Shown: piece by piece, positions 21,029 through 33,093 of the stretch
Layout of the letters: each line of letters starts with the position of its first letter
Numbering within the stretch: position 1 is the first letter of the stretch
Assembly (NCBI RefSeq): GCF_001540865.1
Contig: NC_033628.1
Location: 10,210,069-10,274,068 of the forward strand
Length of the DNA stretch: 64,000 nucleotides
Source: Ananas comosus
Taxonomy: Eukaryota > Streptophyta > Magnoliopsida > Poales > Bromeliaceae
Reading direction: 5' to 3'
Notes under the pieces: generated by a model
Told to the model about the DNA's origin: nothing
Databases searched by the model: none
Seen by the model: the letters and a program-made list of their open reading frames with translations, nothing else
Program-made: the position numbers and the translations under genes

Positions 21029-22266
21029 AAAAGGAAAAAAAAAAAAAAGAGAAAAAGAATGAGAGTAGTATGATTACAGTTGAAAGGGGATTGTAAAACT
21101 TTGGGCTCCACTTTTTCAAATGTACTCGTCCAAAAGGCACATGTAACATCACCTAACCCGAACGTTTCCCCATAGTTTTGAGACCAACTTTCAAAAATCT
21201 ATAATACCGTTTTAATGCAGTCATTAAAATTTGTGTAAGGAATGATAAGAACTGGTGCTTTGTGATTGGCTCCCATTTAAACGTACATGCACGGTATATA
21301 ATAAGAAACATAGGGTGAAAAAGGCTAAGTAAAAGAATCAACTTTAGAGAGGCGCAAGCGACACTTTTTACTGAATTACTGCGGCTGCGGGCCCCTGGCT
21401 TTTAACTCGAGCACGTGATAGAAAAGAACAAAAATTATAACCCCATGCAGTTGATTTTAGCAGCAGCTCTGAACCCAATCACCAATTGCTGAATTTCTCT
21501 TTTCGATCGGTTGAGGGAACTTATCGGACAAAGAATTTCACTACCTTAGGACTGTTATATAGTTATGGTCACTAATTGCTGCGGCTTCTGTCGTCGAACG
21601 GTGCCGCAGAAGTGCTGTTTGAATAGTGTAATGTGTAAATGTTACTGTTTCGGCAACATCCTTCGTTAGTTTTACACGTGCTTGCGAGCGTCAAAGATGT
21701 AGAAAGTTTTACAGCTTTTGTATCAAAGATGTCGAGAGAGTAGTAGTGAGAGAAGAATGAGAGCGAACATGACACTCCGACAGTATCGATTACAAGATTG
21801 GTGGGAAATATGGTGGCTCATATCTTGATCAAGAATCAGAAGCATTGTGTCAGTTCTTGTAAACATTGAACAGCCAGAAGAAGAGTATCTTAACTCTTTA
21901 AGTTCTTCCGTCAGAACTGAATAACAAAACTGATCACATCAACACAGAAAGCCAAGTCCATGACGAATTGCACTGAGTAGATTAATCTACAAACTTACAG
22001 TATGGCTTAGTTGCAGAAATTGTCATGTAATTCTTCCAATTTGCTAGCGAATTTGTTGCTGCTGCACATCATTTGTGCTTCAAGTAAGTACCAAACATAG
22101 GGGATCAGTTCATGTACATGCATTCCAGCCGAATGGCCAGGATGAGGTAACTTACTGAATTTCTGATGTAAAGCACATTAGTGTTGACTGATTATGCACT
22201 AAAATATGCTAAGATTGTCTTATCGGTTGAAAGATCGAGGGATCAAAGGCTTATTCAGCGCACTCA
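21029..22266. other. Intergenic DNA without a recognised gene
   Basis: A slightly GC-richer patch at about 21350-21620 (GCGGCTGCGGGCCCC and GCTGCGGCTTCTG) has no sustained reading frame. Possible gene relic, but not assignable. Confidence 0.4.
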
Positions 22267-22330
22267 CACTACAGGAAAAAGCTATTGTAGAGGCGGTTGT
22301 TCAAAGACGGTTGTAACATTCTATTCTCTA
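22267..22330. mobile_element. Probable CACTA transposon terminus
   Basis: CACTACAGGAAAAAGCTATTG followed by TAGAGGCGGTTG matches the start of plant CACTA elements (CACTACAAGAAAAxxG, then GGCGGTT subterminal repeats). The matching TAGTG end was not found nearby. A related CACTA-like interior with AGAGGCGGTTTTAATCGCC is at about 58255. Confidence 0.5.
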
Positions 22331-23230
22331 AGTTGTTGCTCAATTTGTGCTTTTCAAGTTGAAAATATAGTAAAATTTAGAATCGCCAGTCCAATCAGCA
22401 AGTCTTTGCTATACAGTACATCGATATAACGGTATTCGTTATTATACATGGAAATCTGAGAATGCAAATGTAATCTTTCTTGTACATGATACTCAATCAA
22501 GACTCGCGTATATTCTGAGTCAAGACCGAGTTTTCGTAATGCAGAAAATGTAGGATAGTGACGGATGGCTGACAAACCACGCCTATGAAATAATAATGGT
22601 GAAGACAGATCACGTTGTGAATTGTGAATTGTGAATCATACTACACAGAATTCAAATAATACAATCCATGACCCAAAAACCAATAATTAGAGCCATAACT
22701 AGGCTAGCATACAAATACCTAATACTAGCTAGTACCTAAAGTCAATATAAAGATGGACAAAATGTCTCCCGAAACCCTACTCATTTGATTTGCTGGAGAA
22801 GCATAGAGTATTTGTTGCGTGTACATATTAGAATCTTTGTTTATTTCGAAGTCAAAATAAGTTATCCTTTGTTATCATAACCTTTTTTATATTAATCTAA
22901 TTGCAATTAGGCTTTGATTTTAATCAATCCGAAAGTTCTTTGACTGATAATAGTTATAATAGTTTGATTTAGAGTTTAGATATTTAATTTATTTAAACAA
23001 AAACATAAGAGCCAAAAAAAAATAAAGGCTGAACTAAATCTTCATGCATCTAATATGACGCTATTTTCGACTGTAAAGATTTCGGTAGATCCTGTGTACT
23101 GTGAACTAGCTTACATATTTATGTCTCTTTCGTAGTTAAAAACGTTATGGGTCAAATAAATATCTTAATGCCATATACAAAAAACGCCACATATACAACA
23201 GATGTTGATTTGTTTCATTATTATTATTAT
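22331..23230. other. Intergenic DNA without a recognised gene
   Basis: Frames of 60-80 codons in this stretch show no coding character. The sequence is AT-rich with no clear repeat structure. Confidence 0.5.
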
Positions 23231-23379
23231 CATTTTGAGATAAAGGTAGCATGTTACCCGCTTCGTTTATTTCATTTAGAAATAAACTTAGCTGGAAATG
23301 TGAATCAACTAGGATTCGAACTTAGATCTCGGGTACCAACCACCAAGCCCTTTTGCCACTTGCGCTAGGGATGGTCGGT
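23231..23379 (-). mobile_element. tRNA-derived SINE, copy a
   Basis: Reverse orientation. On the minus strand it shows an A-box-like AGTGGCAAAAGGGCTTGGTGG and a B-box-like AGTTCGAATCCTAG, then GAAATAAACGAAGCGGG and the 3' end TACCTTTATCTC. A target duplication is visible as TGATTTGTTTCATTATTA (from about 23205) and TGATTTGTTCCATTGTTA (from about 23379). Confidence 0.75.
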
Positions 23380-23539
23380 GATTTGTTCCATTGTTAATAA
23401 TCGACTCTAACAGTTTCAGTTTATGATAGAATTGTTCTGCAATTTTCTTGTTACATCTACATGTCACAGTAATGTTCAGTGCTACTACTACCATAACATT
23501 CTACACTTAGTTTACTTTCTCATTGTTGGTAGCACATGA

Positions 23540-24360
23540 CGGACGGACGGAAGAGAGGCCAAGCTTAATTAACTAGGCACCCGGCCTTGTGACCGTACGG
23601 TTCTTGAGGGGGTTCAGAGGCTTAATTAATTAGCACCCCGGCCATATAGACCATGCGGTTTTAGGGGTGCATGGAGGCTTAATTAATTAGCATGCGGCGA
23701 AGCTAATTAATTAAGGTGGCCGGTTCTCTTCATGTATAGCAGTACGGTAGCAAGAGAAGGAGATACGCAGTAGCACGCATGCGACGGATTGACGTTGGCG
23801 GCGGAGCTGCGGTTCTAAGATGCACGAAAAATAGAGAAAATCGACCGAACGGTAAAATAAATAAATACAGAAAGAAAAAATCAAGATTTACGTGGTTCGG
23901 CAATTGCCTACGTCCACGGGCAGAGCGAGAGAGATGTATTCCACTATATGAAGAAATAGAAGTACAAGCTTACACCTTATGTTTTCTCCGGATAAAAAAC
24001 CAAGAACCTTATGGTGAATTCCACCTTTCTTGTTCCAACGAAAACTCCAAAAAAATACCGAAAAAGCTTTTCGTAAAACCGAGAAGACCAAATTAGAGAA
24101 GTATAGAAACTCTAACCAAATTCCTTTATGCCGTTGCTTCGAAGAATCCGAACCGCTCAGACAATTGGTCGAGAACCGCCGCTCCTGCTGCCGACTCCGA
24201 TCCGACGTCGCATGCAAAGACGCGGTGCTTCTTCTCTAACCGTACGGACGGAGCCACCTTAATTAATTAGGTTCCTTGCTGCCGTACCCTCCGGAAGCTT
24301 GTGAATTAATTAGCCCGATGCTAATTAATTTTCTCATACATGACGCCTCTTCCACGGTTG
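23540..24360. repeat. Complex repeat region with AATTAATTAG tandem units and a TTTACGTGGTTCGGC block
   Basis: Units of about 60-65 bp around GAGGCTTAATTAATTAGCA plus CCCGGCC and CCATGCGGTT recur at 23565-23720. Similar AATTAATTAG words return in the other flank at 24258-24330. Between them lies a TTTACGTGGTTCGGCAATTG and CCTACGTCCACGG block (about 23888-23920) related to 9812. The shape suggests a non-coding LTR-type element flanked by related ends. The reading frames at 23779-24239 look like chance frames. Confidence 0.5.
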
Positions 24361-25920
24361 CATAGGCATGCATGTATATATATAGGTGCGGTCAACAAGT
24401 CAACAATCCTAATTAGACTAGGAGAGGACATGTGTAGATAAACACAAATCTTACACCAATAAATTGAAAATCAATTTGATGTAATCCATGGTCCTAGTCT
24501 ATACCATCTTTTATAAACCAACTTAATGGGTTAATTAATTTGATTCAACCCAAGTTCAAAAGAAGGCATATTCTTAACACTCATTACTTCTGTTTATTCA
24601 TACAATGATTTGCTTGGTGCACTGAAAAAGGCTTTGAGATGGCTATGGCTGATTTTAGGAGCTAGGTGTCAGATTTTTCTTTCCTGCATTTCCAGAAATT
24701 AAGATTGGTGTGAGAATGGGTTCAATTAGGATTGATAGGTTTTGATTTGGTAGATAATACTAATGTCTCCTTTGAGTTGCATTAGTAAATTTATTGAGTT
24801 TGGTGTTGTTCAGTTTCCAAAGGTAATCAATATATTATGATTTCGCATTTTCCTCTTTACTTGCTCAATTCAGGAACTACAGTTCCTTATAGTATGTTAG
24901 AAAGGAAAGTAAGTTCATCTGTAAATAGACATATATATAAATACAAATTCGAGGAAAGCGATATGTTAGAGATGTTCATACATGTTAAGTGTTTTCTATG
25001 CTATTTCACACTAGCTTATATATAATCCTTGTCCTAGAAATAATGTACCTTATTTTTTGTTGTATAAAACAGATTTGTTCCAATTGAACTATTAACTGTT
25101 GGTGCAGTTTCTCTACATTCCCTTGTGTAGGAAAATCCTACAACACGGGACAATTTTATCGCTCATAAGCACTATGTTGCATCTGGCGCATTTGATACGG
25201 ACGGTTCAAATGCATTCAACTGTCAACGTGCAGCAGCATCGCCCCATCTGTAGGATTTTTCTGCATACGGAGTTGCACCTAGTGTTCACTCATTAATGTC
25301 GGAGTAGCGCAAATTCATTATCCCCTTCCTTTACTTATAATTTAGATTATAAATTTGGAAAACAGTTATTCGGTACTATTGTTATATTTCACATATTTCG
25401 ACTCATTTGTATTGAACCAGATAAAGATTGAGGATCGTGGTTTGTTGCGTTAGATTTTGTCTAACCGTAGAGATTATTTTTGTCCGTTACTGATTTTCAG
25501 TATAAAAAGAACTAGTAAAAATTCAACGTTGTTTATTTGATAAGAAGCCGATGATTTTGGAACTGAAGTTTTTTTTTTCACTTTCTGTATTAATTTGTTT
25601 TATTGAAAATTCTCACACAAGCACAAAGATGGCGAAAAGGTTATAGAATTTAATTTTTTTTTATATGTTTTCTATTTCTGTCTTCTTTGTAATTGATTTT
25701 GTCACCACCACGAGTAAGTCGATCACGACATTAGGAAAATGCTTAAATACGAACTAACTTTATTTATGGCGAACCAAACAACAACAGTAGACGTTTTTAC
25801 CAAGAATTACTTTCATCCTCTTAACTTTTTGTGAAATGATCGGGTGATCACTTTTATAAATAGTTGTGCATGCACAAATTAATATTACTTATATATATTT
25901 GATCATGAAAAATAAAATAA
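24361..25920. other. Intergenic DNA; weak foldback at about 25120-25275
   Basis: The words TGTAGGAAAATCCTACA (about 25125) and CTGTAGGATTTTTCTGCA (about 25250) are inverted relative to each other and flank about 120 bp, suggesting a small MITE. Otherwise no gene is seen. Confidence 0.4.
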
Positions 25921-25924
25921 AACA

Positions 25925-26225
25925 TTAATTTTATATAGGTTCCTCCAAATATAGTGAATTACAAATATACCCCTACAAAGTTCAACTTTTATATATTGTC
26001 CTTACAAAAGTCTTAATATTTTTAAATATGTCCCTCTAAATTATTACCGTTAAACCACTATTTATTTTATAAGTGAAATAACCTTTTTGTCATCACAAAT
26101 ATGTCTCTCCTAAAGTTTCAACTATTAATTGAAGAGGAGAAAAAAGATCAGTTTACCTCATTAACTAATCAGGGTTAAGTATTTTATTCATGATTAACTA
26201 ATTTTTTCTAACTAATTCTAACGGT
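25925..26225. mobile_element. Diverged relative of the Pack-MULE terminal region, without cargo
   Basis: CCTCCAAATATAGTGAATTACAAATATACCCCTACAAAGTTC, GTCCTTACAAAAGTCTTAA and ATATGTCCCTC match the left TIR at 1085-1180 and 3915-4010. GTTAAGTATTTTATTCATG resembles the cargo-distal part at 1868. No CTNNBL1 fragment is present. Confidence 0.6.
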
Positions 26226-27307
26226 TTCAAGTATTAGATAAAGATTCTAATTTTTTAATTTTTCTTTCAATCTTACACTTATTTGTAATGCCGACAATTT
26301 AATATGCTGTTTGTGAGCCGGTTTGTATTCGACTTATTAATAAACAAACCAAATATGAGCCAAATTTTTTAGTTTAATATTTTAACGAGCCAGTTGTGTT
26401 TGACTCGTTTACCAAAGGAGCAAAAACAACCCGACTCCAATTCTCTTGTGCTTCGCTAGTTGGCAGGGCTAAAGGTACCTCAGAAACTGTGAACCAACTT
26501 CTCAAATAAAAGAGTATCATTAACATTCACACGCGAATCTATAGCTGCCGTCGCCAAAAGTCAACGATTATTCTACTGGCCACACTAGTAGTAGTCATGC
26601 CAGGTTGTTGGTAAACACTCTCGGAATCGAAGCTCCTCTCTCTCTCTCTTTCTCTCTCTCTGGTTTTGATTTTTTAGATCTCACATATACCAAAGATGCA
26701 TCTTGTTATTCCATTTGGATGCTATGTTTTAATAGTTACACATGCTGAAGCTGCAAAGGTTTCAGTGTGCGGGTAAAAACTAATAAATCAAAGGCATTTC
26801 TCATTGGGAAATGAAGAAGACAAAAGCCTGGAGAGTTGTGTGGAACTGTGGATAGAGAAGAATTTTTTTAGCCACCGTTGGGTTCCGGATTAAGTAAAAA
26901 TTTATTATTTCAGAAATAAAATTAAGTTTAGAGTTAAGGTGGATTAGAGTAATTTTGTGTTTTACTATATATTATATAAAATGATAATTTTACCTTCCAA
27001 CAACCCCAAATTTAATTAACAGTATTATTTTTATCTCTCTCTCGCCTTCCCCCCTCTCTCTCGCACGCCGCTTTCTCTTGCTCTCTCTCTCTCTCTCTCT
27101 CTCGATGTTTCTCTCTCTCTCTCTCTCTCTCTTGCACGAACACCTATCATCTTCTATTGCGTCGTCCTCCAAGGTAATTATCATATCTCCTTCCCTCCAT
27201 TCGTCATTTCTGCAAAGAATAATATTCAAATGATCACAACAAGGGCAATTTTGAAAAAAAACTATACTTTTATGTCAGGATTACTAAATTTTATAAACTG
27301 AACCAAA
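26226..27307. other. Intergenic DNA with hAT-like remnant and CT microsatellites
   Basis: At 26300-26440 a degenerate GTGAGCCGGTTTGTATTCGAC and GACTCGTTTACC pair resembles the GCTCG-rich hAT family. CT repeats lie at about 26635-26662 and 27035-27132. No gene is supported. Confidence 0.5.
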
Positions 27308-28153
27308 GATATTAATGCTATAAATACTGTAATCTAGTATTACATTACTGCATTAAACCAAACACGCTAATACAGCATCAGTAGTAATCTCACGCCGAAA
27401 TCTAAGATACCTAGATATGTCGAGATACTTTGTAATATTATAACTTGAACCAAACAGGCCTTTAGGGGCAATTGCTTATGAAAAATTTTTGACGTTTTGA
27501 TTTATCTCTTTTAGAAGACTAATATTAAAATATTCTTTTTATATTCTAACTATTTCAAATATACTCCTAGCTAAAGTTAAATTCCGTTAATAAACTGTTA
27601 GTAATAGCTGTTATTTGTATGAAATTACTATTTTACCATTTTAAATATATTTTTCTACTATCACTGACTTTTCTTATTTTTCCTTAAATTAGGAGTACAA
27701 AAAGTATTTTGATTTTTGGTATTTTCAAATATACCCTTTTACCATTCCCAACATTTTTTATTTGCCCTTAAGTTAAGGATAAAATAAGAAAAGTCAGTGA
27801 TAGTAGAAAAATATATTTAAAATGGTAAAATAGTAATTTCATACAAATAACAGCTATTACTAACAGTTTATTAACGGAATTTAACTTTAGCTAGGAGTAT
27901 ATTTGAAATAGTTAGAATATAAAAAGAATATTTTAATATTAGTCTTCTAAAAGAGATAAATCAAAACGTCAAAAATTTTTCATAAGCAATTGCCCCTAAA
28001 GGCCTGTTTGGTTCAAGTTATAATATTACAAAGTATCTCGACATATCTAGGTATCTTAGATTTCGGCGTGAGATTACTACTGATGCTGTATTAGCGTGTT
28101 TGGTTTAATGCAGTAATGTAATACTAGATTACAGTATTTATAGCATTAATATC
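27308..28153. repeat. Large inverted repeat, ~373-bp arms around a ~100-bp spacer
   Basis: By eye, 27308-27680 and 27781-28153 are exact reverse complements, including GATATTAATGCTATAAATAC at the outer edge and TGACTTTTCTTATTTT at the inner edge. Each arm holds half of a GGGGCAATTGCTTATG MITE (27474-27999) plus an outer MITE-like segment ending AACCAAACAGGCC. The right arm ends exactly at the single N at 28154. Confidence 0.85.
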
Positions 28154-28154
28154 N

Positions 28155-30650
28155 TTAAAATATCGATCACTGACTCAAATTAAACAAATGGAAACATTGG
28201 GTAGTAAAATCAAAATATTTATAAATCAGTTAGTCGAATCAAAATAATTTATAGTTTTAATAAATTTTATATATTTTTATTTTTTTAAAATAAATCAAAG
28301 AGGTACCTCCAATAAGACATTTATGAATCCAACAAATAAACCATAACACCTCTAGGGTACTAATATGAATAATTATAGTTACTAATAAAAAGTACAAAAA
28401 GCAATGCTACATTTACACCTAAAGAGTCGATGTGAAATTTGTGTCCTCTCAATTCAAGGGCCGTTTTTCACATTAGTTTTATTACATTTTTATATATTTT
28501 AAGACTAAAAATTTTAAAAAATATAATTATTTTTAATGGATTAGATATAGATTTATATATGATTTTAGAAAAATGGGTAAGCAGCATTTTTCAAGGTAAA
28601 ATTTCTATAAATTTATTCATAGATAAAATTATTATTATTATTATTATTATTATTATAAGATATTTTAATATGTTATAAAATAAAATAATAATATAATCAT
28701 ATTTTTATATTATTTTAATTACTTTTAATAAGGCATGAGAATAGTCTCATTCATCTAAAAAGATAGAATAGTTACGTTGTTCTCGAACTATTCTATAATC
28801 ATTTAGAATAATTCAGTTTGACCAGAATAACTATTCTCGTTATTTTTAACATTATTTGATAGAATAATAAGAATAATAATTTTTACTGTCCCCTATTTAT
28901 TCCAAAACCAAATGAAACTTTAGGGTTACTGGAACATGCGAGATGGTACTGCGAGGTATTATTACACGCAAAATGCACTCATACCAAGTATTATTAGTTA
29001 ATAAATAAATTGTCAACTAAGTAACATGCGTTGGTGAGCTAATTATGAGGAAAATAAAAAGGAACGAGTAAAAATCCTAGTTACAAGAACAAATAAGCAA
29101 ATCATCTAACAAAGAATATTCAAAAACGGTCGAGATGCATCAATATCATGATCGCAATTTTTTCTCGGTCTAAAAATATAAAAAATGTATTCTTTTGCTC
29201 TTCACCAAAACGTTATCTGCCCACATTAAAGCAAAATAATTAATTTTCTCCATAAAAATAAAGTCGAAGCAAGACGCAGCAGCAAACACTCCATTATTGC
29301 TTTCTCACAATAAAGTTAAATGATGTGAGTTTCACATTATTGTTTTAGTCAAAAAAAAGCTTCTCAATTCCACGCATTTTTTCCTATCAAAATGTATGAA
29401 GAACTTCTCAATTAATTGTAGGTCATTTTAAAATAGTCCCCTCAACCCTTTTTAACTTTATTCTAATTGTGTCCTCCTCAGCTTTTAATTTCTTTATTTG
29501 GATTTTTTTTAAAATTAAGTTAAAAAATTTTATCAAATTTAATGACTCTATTAGTTATATTAGTTTATTTGTAAAATAGTTATTAAAGTGATTAAATTTG
29601 ATAAACTTGCCCATGAATTTAATAAAATCCGCCATATTTTTTAACTAAAGTTACTTAATTCTAAATAATAGAAGTTGAGGGGGGTCATAATTTTTTTTAA
29701 AAAAGTTGAGGGGGCGATTTCAAAAAGTCCTGTAGTTGAGGCGGTCTCTTTACATTTTTCAACCCTTATTAAGCCTAAATAATTTTTAGGGCCGAACCAA
29801 ACCCAGATAATAAAGAGACTTATCGAACTAGATGGGCTTTCCACAAAATGTCACCCAAAATTTTTGGCTTCTAAAAATGAATAAAAATAAAGGTTATTAT
29901 TATTAAGTCCTAGTTAGATATCGTATTTATTTTTAAAATGCAATTCTTTCATGTAATGTCTTTACTTGACAACAAAAAATAAATAAATATTTAGAGACAA
30001 CTTTTTTTATTTCAATTTTTTTTTTTAGGCCCTGTTGGGATCTCAGAATAAAAAAATCCTATGGTAACTTATTCTGCATAAAAGATTTTATTGTGTAATT
30101 AAAAGCTAATTGCTGATTTTTACTTCTCGAAAAGTCTTAAAATTTATGATTTGATACGGTAGTATAATTTCTCTAGGAGATTTATTTTATTCCAAAAAAA
30201 ATTAAAGATCAAATACGGAATTTCATTAGATCGCACTTTTCTTTTTGAGTAAATCAAAAGGATACATATCGAATAAGTCCTTAAACAAGTTACCATCTAT
30301 CATTTAGTCGGATCAATCATAAACTAACCAACTATATATAATAATAAAAAAAGAATTTCTTCTTTCTATATTACACTTCCTCCCTAGTGATCTTAATCTC
30401 TAGAGGCTTCAATATATATAATTAACTCGTGTTTTTCTTTATTTCCCTCTCAATTAATTGTTACATTCAAACATTAGAAGGCCATAATTTAAAGATTACT
30501 TTTCAAATTTTCGAAGAAAAAAAAAAGAGTTAGGTAAACAACTCTATATCTACTACAAAACAACCGGATCAAAAAAGGCAAATAAACTACATGCATGGTA
30601 GCAATACTAGTGTACTACAAAAAAGTACTACAATAACTGGTGGGTACATG
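28155..30650. other. AT-rich intergenic DNA
   Basis: An (ATT)n microsatellite lies at about 28628-28656. At 29430-29760 TAGTCCCCTCAACCC and TTGAGGGGGGTCATAA face each other as a possible MITE. The piece at 30025 starting GGCCCTGTTGGGATCTCAG may be another MITE end. No gene recognised. Confidence 0.5.
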
Positions 30651-30679
30651 TAATGATAGTAAAAATCGTAAACGATCAC

Positions 30680-31080
30680 TTTCGCTGTGAGTTCGCAAAG
30701 TCACGCATGTGCATTAGAGACGCGAACAGCCGAGCCCTCGCGCTTAGTAGGCAGGCTGCAAGCCCTCCATGCTGGTCTAAAAGCGAGCCTTCTCTTGCAG
30801 TCTCCTGCTCGAAAGAGTACGGCGGCGACACGCCGCGTATCTTCCTCCGACAACTTCGACACCCTCGGCTTTCTCGATCCCATCTTCAGCAACGGCGCGT
30901 CGGGGGTCGGTTCTCGATCCTTCGACCTACCGAGAAAAGATCGCGCAACTTACGGAGAGAAGTATTCGAACATGTAAAGTACAAGAAGTGTGCATGCAGT
31001 ACCTGTCGAAGGCCGATGTTTTGCTCCGTTGAGGAGTTGAGTAGTCGAAATGCGAATGCTGAGCAGCGAGAGCCTTAACA
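30680..31080. other. GC-rich island with competing reading frames, possible gene relic
   Basis: About 300 bp (30690-30980) are GC-rich in AT-rich DNA and stay open on both strands. A plus frame from 30687 (GTG start) reads STAATRRVSSSDNFDTLGFL toward a stop at 30977. A minus frame over 30701-30955 contains MGSRKPRVSKLSEEDTRRVA. CTTCTCTTGCAG at 30792-30803 looks like a splice acceptor. I recognise no family. It may be an exon of an unannotated or decayed gene. A (CAA)n run follows at about 31085-31115. Confidence 0.35.
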
Positions 31081-31640
31081 AAGAGATTAATAACAACAAC
31101 AACAACAACAACAATAAAAATGTAACCAAAAGGATTAAAAAGAGCAAACAAAATTGATTAAGTATATATAGAGGAAGAGTCTCATGTACAGCATTGTGGA
31201 AAGTCCTTGAGACTGTGAGCAGTGGCTTCAGTTCATCATGGCTTAGTTTGCACAAGACTTGGACCTTCACATGCAAAAATATAAAGAGATAGAGAGAGAG
31301 AAATGTGAGAGACGGGTTCAAAAAAGTTTTTTTTTAAAAAAAAAAGAAAAAAAAGAAAAAAAAGAAGAGGGGGTTAGGGAATAGGTTTATACGAGAGTGT
31401 CCAAAGGGAGGGAATCAATGGGGGAGGAGGACATGAGAAGAGAGGGAGAAGGTGAGGAAGAAGCAACCCATGTGTTCTTTTGGATTGAGGAGGAAGTGGG
31501 GAACGTTGGTGTAATTGGTTTTTTTTGTATTTGAATTTTGTTTCCTAACCGCTGCTGCAGTTAATTTGTGCTCTGCTTGGGCTGGACCAGTAAAGCCTTT
31601 TCCTGCAGTACTCTGTGAAGCCCACTAGCCCCAGGTTTTG
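31081..31640. other. Intergenic DNA with A-rich and GA-rich tracts
   Basis: Long A-rich run at 31328-31365, then GA-rich DNA (31370-31500). No reading frame with coding character. Confidence 0.5.
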
Positions 31641-31644
31641 AAAC

Positions 31645-31912
31645 AAAAGGGGCGCGACCTAACAATTTCACCGAGTGAGTGCATTAGGCTAAGGATTTGA
31701 TGATTGGTATTCGAGATTTCAGATTAAAAATTTTGTCGCTTCACATTTCTAACTGGCTGAGCTCGTTTCTAAAAGAAATTAAACAACCCAACAATTTCAC
31801 CGAGTGCAGATAGCTAAGGATTTGATGATCGGTATTCGAGATTTCAAATTAAAAATCTGGTCGCTTCGCATTTCTAACTAGCTGAGCTCATTTCTAAAAA
31901 AAATTAAACGAA
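31645..31912. repeat. Two tandem copies of a SINE-like repeat
   Basis: CAATTTCACCGAGTG begins each unit (about 31666 and 31791). Both continue with CTAAGGATTTGATGATYGGTA, TTCGAGATTTCA, TCGCTTCRCATTTCTAACTRG, CTGAGCTCRTTTCTAAAA and AAATTAAAC. The unit is about 125 bp. The wording parallels the SINE family (GATTTGATAcc, CTAAGTTTATTTCTAAA), so these are probably an older subfamily. Confidence 0.65.
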
Positions 31913-32474
31913 ACAGTAGTTTGGTGCCTTTATGTCTCTAAAATTTCTCTACCTTTTAAATCTGTTTAGGGTTGCCAGGAGAATGCGTTGCTTGCAACGA
32001 GAAAAGTTAGAAAAGTTATATATCTCTGTCCTAACTCGTTTTCAAATGATTTGTTACTTGCTCCTGACTGATTTTCTCGTTAAAATTGGCTTTCAGTTGG
32101 AATAAAGTTCACGTGAATTTATTTTTTATAGAAATTCAGCGGCTTCAAAATTGAAGTTTTTTTTCTTTCTTTTTTTTTATGTTTGTTTCACTAAAATTTC
32201 TGCACTAGTACACCAGAGGGTGAAAAGAAATCTTACAACAACTTATTTTTATTTTTCTTATATATATATTTTTATTTTGTAATCGACTTCTCCGTCAACC
32301 AGAGCAAAGTCAATTAATTGTAGTGTTTTAGAAAAGTTGAGTAATGGTAGAACTCAATTCATACAGAACCAAACAAACATAGAAAGTATATATTTACCGT
32401 CAAAAATCACTTCATTCCTCAACAGACCTTAAATTGCTCCCCGTGCAAAATAGAAGTTCTTGTGTTAAAAAAAG
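31913..32474. other. Intergenic DNA
   Basis: T-rich and AT-rich sequence with no gene or clear repeat termini. Confidence 0.5.
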
Positions 32475-33093
32475 GGAAAACTTCAAAAAATTTTCCTGTG
32501 GTTTCACACTTTTTTATTTTAGTACCTTGTGGTTTAAAGTGTATCAAGTTAGTATCATGTGGTTTCTCACTTTATCACTTTAGTACCCTGTGGTTTAAAA
32601 TGTATCAAGTTAGTACCCTGTGGTTTTGCACTTTATCACTTTAGTACCCTGTGGTTTAAAATGTATCAAGTTAGTACCCTGTGGTTTTGCACTTTATCAC
32701 TTTAGTACCCTGTGGTTTCACACTTTATCACTTTAGTACCCTATGGTTTAAAAAACCACAGGGTACTAACTTGATACAAAATTAAAACCACAGGGTACTA
32801 AAGTGATAAAGTGCAAAACCACAGGGTACTAACTTGATACACTTTAAACCACAGGGTACTAAAGTGATAAAGTGAGAAATCACAGGGTACTAACTTGATA
32901 CACTTTAAACCACAGGGTACTAAAGTGATAAAGTGAGAAATCACAGGGTACTAACTTGATACACTTTAAACCACAGGGTACTAAAGTGATAAAGTGAGAA
33001 ATCACAGGGTACTAACTTGATACATTTTAAACCACATGGTACTAAAGTGAAAAAAAATTGAAACCACAAGCGGGGTTTTTGAAGTTTTTCCTT
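32475..33093. mobile_element. MULE-like foldback element made of ~62-bp tandem units in opposite orientations
   Basis: The ends are GGGAAAACTTCAAAAA and TTTTTGAAGTTTTTCC, flanked by TTAAAAAAA on both sides, a possible 9-bp target duplication. The left half (32499-32752) repeats CCTGTGGTTTTGCACTTTAT, CACTTTAGTACC, TGTGGTTTAAAATGTATC and AAGTTAGTACC. The right half (32753-33066) repeats the reverse complement, as in ACCACAGGGTACTAACTTGA. A transcript would fold into a long, nearly perfect hairpin. Simpler relatives are at 2486-3084 and 40268-40625. Confidence 0.8.

Noticed and set aside
32475..33093. Regular repeats resembling a CRISPR array
   Set aside because: The units are contiguous without unique spacers, reverse direction in the middle, and lie in a plant genome inside transposon ends.
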